From the NCBI GenBank assembly GCA_945872325.1, contig CAMBZY010000052.1, positions 1-11,246 of the forward strand: a stretch of DNA of 11,246 bases, given 5' to 3'. The notes beneath the pieces were generated by a model, which made no database searches, was not told the origin of the DNA, and saw only the letters and a program-made list of their open reading frames with translations. This DNA is from Candidatus Kuenenia stuttgartensis. GTDB lineage: Bacteria; Planctomycetota; Planctomycetia; Isosphaerales; Isosphaeraceae. Numbering within the stretch: position 1 is the first letter of the stretch; each line of letters begins with the position of its first letter. A program made the position numbers and the translations under genes. Positions 7,179 through 11,246 of this stretch are shown piece after piece.

Positions 7179-7644
7179 GGATCCACTCTTCCCGAAGACT
7201 TCAGTAACCGGAAATACTCTGTCTCTAGCCCAGTCTAATCAATCCTGACCATTCGGTCATCGGGAATTCTGATGAACTCCGGGCTTTTTCACCCAACCAA
7301 GGCAGAATCTTCTTTACCCACTCCGCCTAATTTAACTAAAAACACAAAAACCCCCTGATCTCACAAATTCCTTAACCTTTCCAGTCCTCCAGTCCGATCA
7401 ATTACCAAGTGGATCGATGGGCTTGTTGAGCCTTAAGGTTTCTACTTGATGGAACATCCATTCAGATAGAAGCTGAAAACCGCCAATAAGTATTGGATTG
7501 ATCCTGGAATCAGATGTGGAATTGTATAAAGACTGCCTGAAGCGTCGAGGATGACGCGGACGGGGCCGACTGACATGGATGTTTGCCACGCAACGGATCA
7601 GGACGATTCGAAACGGGGCCAGTCAGTGAAAGAAGGATTTTGCC
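7179..7644. other. Divergent intergenic region, no gene supported
   Basis: These 466 bases separate the minus-strand propeller operon from the plus-strand Gly/Cys-rich gene and must hold promoters for both. Seen: a palindrome TGACC-ATTC-GGTCA at 7246-7259 about 75 bases upstream of the propeller start; an AT-rich, C-run segment at 7328-7380; a TATAAA at 7525-7530 without a well-spaced -35 box; a small GCGTC/GACGC hairpin at 7542-7557; and an AAGGA ribosome site at 7633-7637. A 63-codon minus-strand frame starting with GTG (7398-7589) has no ribosome site or family resemblance and is not annotated. Confidence 0.6.
7246..7259. repeat. Short perfect palindrome TGACC-ATTC-GGTCA
   Basis: A 5-bp inverted repeat with a 4-base spacer upstream of the propeller-GH88-SDR operon. 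Its core GACC-N4-GGTC is shared with 3031-3042 (upstream of the phosphatase cluster) and 4549-4560 (inside the SDR coding sequence). It could be an operator half-site pair; only the sequence symmetry supports this. Confidence 0.35.
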
Positions 7645-8895
7645 ATGATCTCCGGATTAAGGCGTGGCTTGGCTCTTGCCGCATGTCTGGCATTAGGTTT
7701 TGTAAGCTCAACCTATGCCATTGAAAAACACATTGTCATCCCCGAAACGGTCGAAGCGATCGACCTGAACACGGGCGGGCCTTATTATGCCCCTCCAGTT
7801 CCAGGTGGTCACTACACCAAAGACACTTACGGTCACATCGCCGGCACCATTCATGGTAAGCTGGCTCATGTAAAAAATGCGATCAAATCGCTCTGTTCCA
7901 TGTGCGGTGGCTCTGGCCACTGTGCCGGTTGCGGTTCTGCCGCTGGAACTGCTGCTTTGGGAAGCTGCAATCATTGTGGCGGAACTGGCTATGTGACCAA
8001 CGCTGGTGATGCCCATGCCGGTCACAACCACGCGAATGCCGGTGCATCCGCTGGTACAATTGTCGCCTCAAATCATCCTGGCGGACTTCTCTCAGGTCTG
8101 CATGGAAATGGTTCTGGTCACGCCACTTATAATGGTGGAGCAGTGGCTCCGGCACCTGTCAGCACATCCGGTGCATATGGTGGACACGGTGCCGCCACAC
8201 CACAAGCCGCTCCTTCCGGCCAAGCTGGAAATGCATCTCCTTGTGGGAACGGTGGATGTGGTGGAAACTCATGTGGCGATCCAGCCTGTCACGGCCTGTT
8301 TGGTCGTAAAGGATCTGGTGCTGGTGCCAATGGTTGCGGCACACCTGGTTGCTCAGCACCTGGCTGTGGCCTCGGTGGAATGTTCGCCGGTAACGGTCAT
8401 GGCGGAAATGGTGCTGGATTCGGCGGCGGATGTGGCACACCTGGCTGCAATACATGCGGTAACGGTGCAGGTTTGGGTCATGGTGCTGGCGGCCATCCTG
8501 GTATGGGTCATGGCGATGGTGCTGGACACGCTGGTTTGGGCTCCAAACTGGCTGGCCTTTTCCACAGGGGACCTAAGGTCAAGTGGTTCACCGGGCCTGG
8601 CGGACCTGTTCCCCTGACTCCTGGATATGTTCCTTACGTCAATCCAATCCGCTCACCACGCGATTACTTTGCCTTCCCTCCATACCTTGACCAAGCGATG
8701 CAGCCTGGTTATGGTGCCATGCCACAAAGCACGGCTGGATTCGCGACGGATAAAGCCACAACTCCAACGGACTTTGTCGCTCCTTCCACGAAACCAGCAG
8801 CAGTTCCTCCCCCGGCTCCTCGACGTGAATCCTCCCGGGCGACCGGAACGGTTCCACCACCAGCCCCATCCGGTGCCGAAAAAGAAGATAACTGA
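7645..8895 (+). CDS. Exported Gly/Cys/His-rich protein with CxxCxGxG motifs and Cys-x4-Cys repeats
   Basis: A 416-residue protein of no family I recognise. Seen: a signal peptide (MISGLRRG then a hydrophobic core, probable cut after STYA at residue 25). Residues 84-115 hold two CxxCxGxG motifs (Cys84-Cys87, Cys108-Cys111) flanking a CxxC (Cys93-Cys96), resembling the zinc fingers of DnaJ. Residues 120-300 are Gly/His/Ala-rich with Cys every fifth residue: 200, 205, 210, 215; then 231, 236, 241; then 263, 268, plus 271. CGTPGC occurs twice (231-236, 263-268) and GHG-type repeats fill 275-297. A more ordered part (311-350, Tyr/Pro/Phe-rich) is followed by a Pro-rich tail with VPPPAP twice. The mature part has 16 Cys, so disulfides or metal binding in the envelope are plausible (inference). 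ATG at 7645 has AAGGA 7 bases upstream. It stands alone, followed by hairpins. Confidence 0.85.
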   Translation: MISGLRRGLALAACLALGFVSSTYAIEKHIVIPETVEAIDLNTGGPYYAPPVPGGHYTKDTYGHIAGTIHGKLAHVKNAIKSLCSMCGGSGHCAGCGSAAGTAALGSCNHCGGTGYVTNAGDAHAGHNHANAGASAGTIVASNHPGGLLSGLHGNGSGHATYNGGAVAPAPVSTSGAYGGHGAATPQAAPSGQAGNASPCGNGGCGGNSCGDPACHGLFGRKGSGAGANGCGTPGCSAPGCGLGGMFAGNGHGGNGAGFGGGCGTPGCNTCGNGAGLGHGAGGHPGMGHGDGAGHAGLGSKLAGLFHRGPKVKWFTGPGGPVPLTPGYVPYVNPIRSPRDYFAFPPYLDQAMQPGYGAMPQSTAGFATDKATTPTDFVAPSTKPAAVPPPAPRRESSRATGTVPPPAPSGAEKEDN

Positions 8896-8922
8896 TCTGG
8901 ATCAGTTTTGATCTATGATCAA
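8890..8922 (+). terminator. Two adjacent short palindromes overlapping the stop of the Gly/Cys-rich gene
   Basis: AACTGAT-CTGG-ATCAGTT (8890-8907) is a perfect 7-bp hairpin that includes the TGA stop codon and runs into TTG. It is followed at once by TTGATC-TAT-GATCAA (8908-8922), a perfect 6-bp palindrome. The first could form a weak intrinsic terminator, but the T-run is short. Together with the longer hairpin downstream they form a three-hairpin cluster. Confidence 0.4.
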
Positions 8923-8926
8923 GCTA

Positions 8927-8966
8927 TCAGGCGAGAAACCCGCACTTAAACGGGTTCCTCGCCTGA
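8927..8966 (+). terminator. Long hairpin downstream of the Gly/Cys-rich gene, probable terminator or mRNA stabiliser
   Basis: A 16-base inverted repeat starting TCAGGCGAG with one mismatch (A opposite C) encloses an 8-base loop. It lies 31 bases past the stop codon of the Gly/Cys-rich gene. The sequence after it (AATAGTTTCC) is not a strong T-run, so it may protect the 3' end of the message rather than terminate by itself. Confidence 0.55.
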
Positions 8967-9113
8967 AATAGTTTCCGATAGATGCCATCCAAATGCCGAT
9001 GATGTTTAAAGATACTCCGATCGCCAAAAATCATTTGAGCCGGAATGATCCAAGGCAAAGCGGATTTCGGTCTGACACATGAACTGAATTTCACGGATTT
9101 AAACGATAAGGAC

Positions 9114-9127
9114 AGGAGGTCCCTCCG
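9114..9127 (+). promoter_or_regulatory. Strong Shine-Dalgarno site with internal complementarity
   Basis: AGGAGGT (9114-9120) lies 7 bases before the ATG of the small exported protein, the best ribosome site in the window. The bases between it and the start (CCCTCCG) contain CTCC, which can pair with GGAG across a 4-base loop, so the site could be partly masked. The hairpin is only 4 bp and its effect is doubtful. Confidence 0.6.
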
Positions 9128-9658
9128 ATGATCGGATTTGATAGAAAACGCTTCAGCCAGATCATATTACCGGCCTTGATGGGCTGGTTGATGATCGGTT
9201 CTCATACCGCTCAGGCTCAGGTGGACTATGCTCCACGGGTTGTTGACGTTCACGAACGTAGCGGCCTGTTCACCAGACTTCAGCCATTTAATCGTCCACT
9301 CCCACACGACCCGCACCGTGACACTTTCTACGGCACGAAATACGACGACAGGCCCGATTCCCGTAGACCCAACGACTGGAAGCACGGCGGCCTTTACGGA
9401 CAATACTGGGAACCAACACCAGCTCGTTCCATGAAACCTTATTTTCGCGGAGCACCTGGTGTGGATACAATCACACCTGATAAAGCTCCCGCCCTTGGCC
9501 TTCAAAGATGGGTTTCCGGTATCACCGAACCATTTCGGCCTGTTAAATATTATTATCAATCCGGCAGCTACGTTCCGGTCTACGACCTCGACCCACTTGT
9601 GACCGGCCCTGGTACTTTCCCCTGGCCTTTCTTCTACAAAGAGAAGCACGGTGGTTGA
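9128..9658 (+). CDS. Small exported Tyr/Pro-rich protein of unknown function
   Basis: A 176-residue protein I do not recognise. Seen: a signal peptide with basic start (DRKR), hydrophobic core (IILPALMGWLMIG) and probable cut after AQA at residue 30. The mature part has no cysteine, is rich in Tyr, Pro, Arg, Asp and Gly, and has no further membrane segment. Aromatic clusters recur: YGQYW (90-94), KYYYQSGSYVPVY (140-152) and FPWPFFY (164-170). The composition suggests a structural or envelope-associated protein rather than an enzyme, which is inference. It has a very strong ribosome site and its own terminator just downstream, so it is probably a single-gene, possibly well-translated unit. It follows the Gly/Cys-rich exported protein by 232 bases on the same strand, with hairpins between, so the two are likely transcribed separately. 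Confidence 0.82.
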   Translation: MIGFDRKRFSQIILPALMGWLMIGSHTAQAQVDYAPRVVDVHERSGLFTRLQPFNRPLPHDPHRDTFYGTKYDDRPDSRRPNDWKHGGLYGQYWEPTPARSMKPYFRGAPGVDTITPDKAPALGLQRWVSGITEPFRPVKYYYQSGSYVPVYDLDPLVTGPGTFPWPFFYKEKHGG

Positions 9659-9678
9659 TTTCACCTGATTAAATCCGT

Positions 9679-9713
9679 AAAAGCCGCGATTGATGTTTCA
9701 ATCGCGGCTTTTT
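9679..9713 (+). terminator. Intrinsic terminator after the small exported protein gene
   Basis: A perfect GC-rich stem GCCGCGATTGA / TCAATCGCGGC (9683-9693 and 9698-9708) with a TGTT loop is followed by TTTTTC and then further T-runs. Four A residues precede the stem, so it may also work in the opposite direction. It starts 20 bases after the stop codon and isolates this gene from the NADH dehydrogenase gene. Confidence 0.93.
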
Positions 9714-9763
9714 CAATTTTTCATATTTACCTGTTAAATCCTTAGAGAGCTTACAAATTCATC

Positions 9764-11167
9764 ATGGGCAACACGAAAAACTCGATCACTCCCTGGCTAT
9801 TTGCAGATCCAACATCAGTAAATCCAAAAACTCAGACCAAACAAGTTGAAATCATGGTCGTGGGTGGTGGATTTGGCGGAATCAAAACTGTTCAGAATCT
9901 GGCAGGTTCCGGGGCACGGATCTGGCTTGTGGATAAACGCAATCACCACGTTTTTCAGCCACTGCTTTACCAAGTCGCAACTGCAGCACTTTCGCCCGCT
10001 GAAATCGGCTATCCGATTCGCAGTATCTTCCGAAATCGTAAAGATGTTCATGTCGTTATGGATGAAATTATTGGTGTGGATCTTGCTCGAAAAGTCGCGA
10101 TATTTCCTGAAGGTGAAGCCAATTTCGATTACCTTGTGCTCGCCTGTGGTGCCACTCACAGCTACTTCGGTCGCGACGACTGGGCTAATTTCGCGCCTGG
10201 CTTGAAGTCGATTGAAGACGCTCTGGAAATTCGCAGCCGTGTCCTGCTTGCATTTGAAGAAGCTGAGATGGAAGCGGACCCTCAGTATCGCCGCTCCAAT
10301 CTGACTTTTGTTGTCGTGGGTGGTGGCCCAACCGGTGTCGAACTTGCCGGAGCGTTGCGACAGATTGCAACTCAGACACTCCCCAGAGATTTTCGGAATA
10401 TTGACACCACGGCCACCCGTGTGATTTTAATTCAATCGGCTGACCGTCTCCTTCCAGGCATGTCTGAAAAGCTTTCTGAACAGGCCTTGATAGATCTTGA
10501 ATATATGGGCGTGGAAGTGCGCCTGAAATCGCGTGTGACCGATATCACTGAGAATTCAGTCTCTATCGGCGACGAGAAAGTGAACGCCCGCTGCGTCTTC
10601 TGGGCCGCCGGTGTCAAAGCCAGCCCGATCACGGCCAGCCTCGGAGTCCCACTCGATAAAAGTGGCCGAATTCTGGTGAATCCAGATTTAAGCCTGCCTG
10701 GTCATCCAAGCGTCTTTGCCGTTGGTGATATCGCTGCCATCAATGACCCGAAATCAGGACAACAAGTGCCTGGAGTGGCTCAGGGAGCCATCCAGATGGG
10801 CCAATATGTGGGCCTCCAGATTCGCAATGAACTGCAAGGCAAATTGCAACCGTCACAGCGAATTCCATTTCAGTTTCATGATAAAGGTCAGATGGCTACA
10901 ATCGGCAGAAATCGGGCGGTCGCCGAGATCGGAAAATATCAATTCACAGGCACATTTGCCTGGCTCTTATGGGGCCTGATTCACGTCCTGTTTCTAGTCG
11001 GATTTCGCAACCGGTTCGCTGTTCTGGCCCAGTGGATCTGGGATTACATCACATTTTCCAAAGGCGCACGCCTGATCACAGGCAAATCTCACCCCAGAAT
11101 CCGCCAACACCATAGCGACTTTCTCGTCCCTAAAGATCCAGATCAGACTACGCAAACCAGTGCGTGA
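9764..11167 (+). CDS. ndh: Type II NADH:quinone oxidoreductase (NDH-2), FAD-dependent
   Basis: A 467-residue flavoprotein of the pyridine nucleotide-disulfide oxidoreductase superfamily. It passes electrons from NADH to membrane quinone without pumping protons. Seen: the FAD-binding GGGFGG at residues 34-39; the NDH-2 signature PLLYQVATAALSPAEIGYPIR at 66-86; a second Rossmann motif GGGPTGVELAG at 186-196 for NADH, with Glu193; FAVGDIA at 318-324 contacting FAD; the quinone-site motif AQGAIQ at 339-344; and a C-terminal amphipathic/hydrophobic region (about 396-432, many Trp/Phe/Leu) that would anchor it to the inner face of the membrane. There is no EF-hand and no signal peptide. The length is slightly above the usual 400-450, through an N-terminal extension of about 27 residues. 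The ribosome site before the ATG is weak (GAGAG near 9745). It is alone on its transcript, after a terminator; absence of respiratory partners nearby is normal for this enzyme. Confidence 0.95.
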   Translation: MGNTKNSITPWLFADPTSVNPKTQTKQVEIMVVGGGFGGIKTVQNLAGSGARIWLVDKRNHHVFQPLLYQVATAALSPAEIGYPIRSIFRNRKDVHVVMDEIIGVDLARKVAIFPEGEANFDYLVLACGATHSYFGRDDWANFAPGLKSIEDALEIRSRVLLAFEEAEMEADPQYRRSNLTFVVVGGGPTGVELAGALRQIATQTLPRDFRNIDTTATRVILIQSADRLLPGMSEKLSEQALIDLEYMGVEVRLKSRVTDITENSVSIGDEKVNARCVFWAAGVKASPITASLGVPLDKSGRILVNPDLSLPGHPSVFAVGDIAAINDPKSGQQVPGVAQGAIQMGQYVGLQIRNELQGKLQPSQRIPFQFHDKGQMATIGRNRAVAEIGKYQFTGTFAWLLWGLIHVLFLVGFRNRFAVLAQWIWDYITFSKGARLITGKSHPRIRQHHSDFLVPKDPDQTTQTSA

Positions 11168-11199
11168 TCAAATCCAGATCTTTCTGAACTGTAAAAGTC

Positions 11200-11246
11200 T
11201 TATTCACCACCATTTACGGCAGTCTTGGGCTCTTTAACAGAATGGT
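11200..11246 (-). CDS. Possible 3' end of a convergent minus-strand gene
   Basis: Reading the minus strand from the right edge, one frame gives HSVKEPKTAVNGGE followed by TAA at 11200-11202. A hydrophilic, charged tail of this kind is typical of a protein C-terminus, and the 32-base gap to the NADH dehydrogenase stop fits convergent genes. Only 14 full codons are visible, so the call is tentative and no function can be named. Confidence 0.35.
   Translation of the reverse strand, partial: HSVKEPKTAVNGGE

Noticed and set aside
7498..7530. TTGATC ... TATAAA as a promoter for the Gly/Cys-rich gene
   Set aside because: The spacer is 21 bases, too long for a sigma70 promoter, and no better -35 box is found at 16-18 bases.
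7398..7589. A 63-codon minus-strand frame in the divergent intergenic region
   Set aside because: It starts with GTG, has no ribosome site and no recognisable sequence features.
8241..8465. Tandem DNA repeats or a CRISPR-like array in the Gly/Cys-rich gene
   Set aside because: The repetition is short, imperfect and follows the codons of CxxPGC-type peptide repeats; there are no constant repeats with unique spacers.
8006..8617. A 203-codon plus-strand frame inside the Gly/Cys-rich gene
   Set aside because: It is the +1 reading of GGN-rich codons, giving a low-complexity Val/Met/His/Ala product. The main frame has a signal peptide, ribosome site and ordered Cys repeats.
9167..9664. A 165-codon minus-strand frame opposite the small exported protein gene
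   Set aside because: It overlaps a gene with a strong ribosome site, signal peptide and terminator, and its own product looks random.

Overview
The window looks like chromosome of a free-living, aerobic Gram-negative bacterium. My best guess is a planctomycete (order Planctomycetales). That guess rests on the mix of genes: a GH88-type hydrolase beside a uronate-dehydrogenase-like enzyme, a cytoplasmic Asp-box propeller, a Gly/Cys/His-rich exported protein and a small exported Tyr/Pro-rich protein with no family I recognise. There are no rRNA, tRNA, CRISPR, phage or insertion-sequence signatures. Gene density is ordinary and codon use looks even along the window.

Left part (1-7178, all on the minus strand). 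Reading in the direction of transcription from 7178 down, the first group is an Asp-box (BNR-type) propeller protein, a GH88-like unsaturated glucuronyl hydrolase and an NAD-binding SDR resembling uronate dehydrogenase with an unusual acidic N-terminal tail. It is closed by a strong intrinsic terminator at 3892-3923. Next comes a single secreted SGNH/GDSL hydrolase. The last group is a membrane-anchored CX5R (dual-specificity-like) phosphatase, an alpha/beta hydrolase and a site-2 (M50) protease with CBS domains that runs off the left edge. The protease has no stop codon inside the window, so an ORF search that needs both ends would miss it.

Middle (7179-7644) is a 466-bp divergent intergenic region with no convincing gene. 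Right part (plus strand): the Gly/Cys/His-rich exported protein, followed by three consecutive palindromes; the small exported Tyr/Pro-rich protein, with a textbook intrinsic terminator; and a type II NADH dehydrogenase. The last 47 bases probably hold the 3' end of a convergent minus-strand gene.

How the genes may work together: the GH88 enzyme would cut unsaturated uronic acid from imported oligosaccharides, and the SDR could oxidise a uronate, both in the cytoplasm. The SGNH hydrolase and the alpha/beta hydrolase could remove acyl groups from polysaccharide fragments. That pathway is inference. The least explained items are the exported Cys-pentapeptide/CxxCxGxG protein, the acidic tail on the SDR, and the phosphatase-hydrolase-protease cluster. 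Several reading frames open with a TTG upstream of a better-supported ATG; I chose the ATG and say so in each entry.
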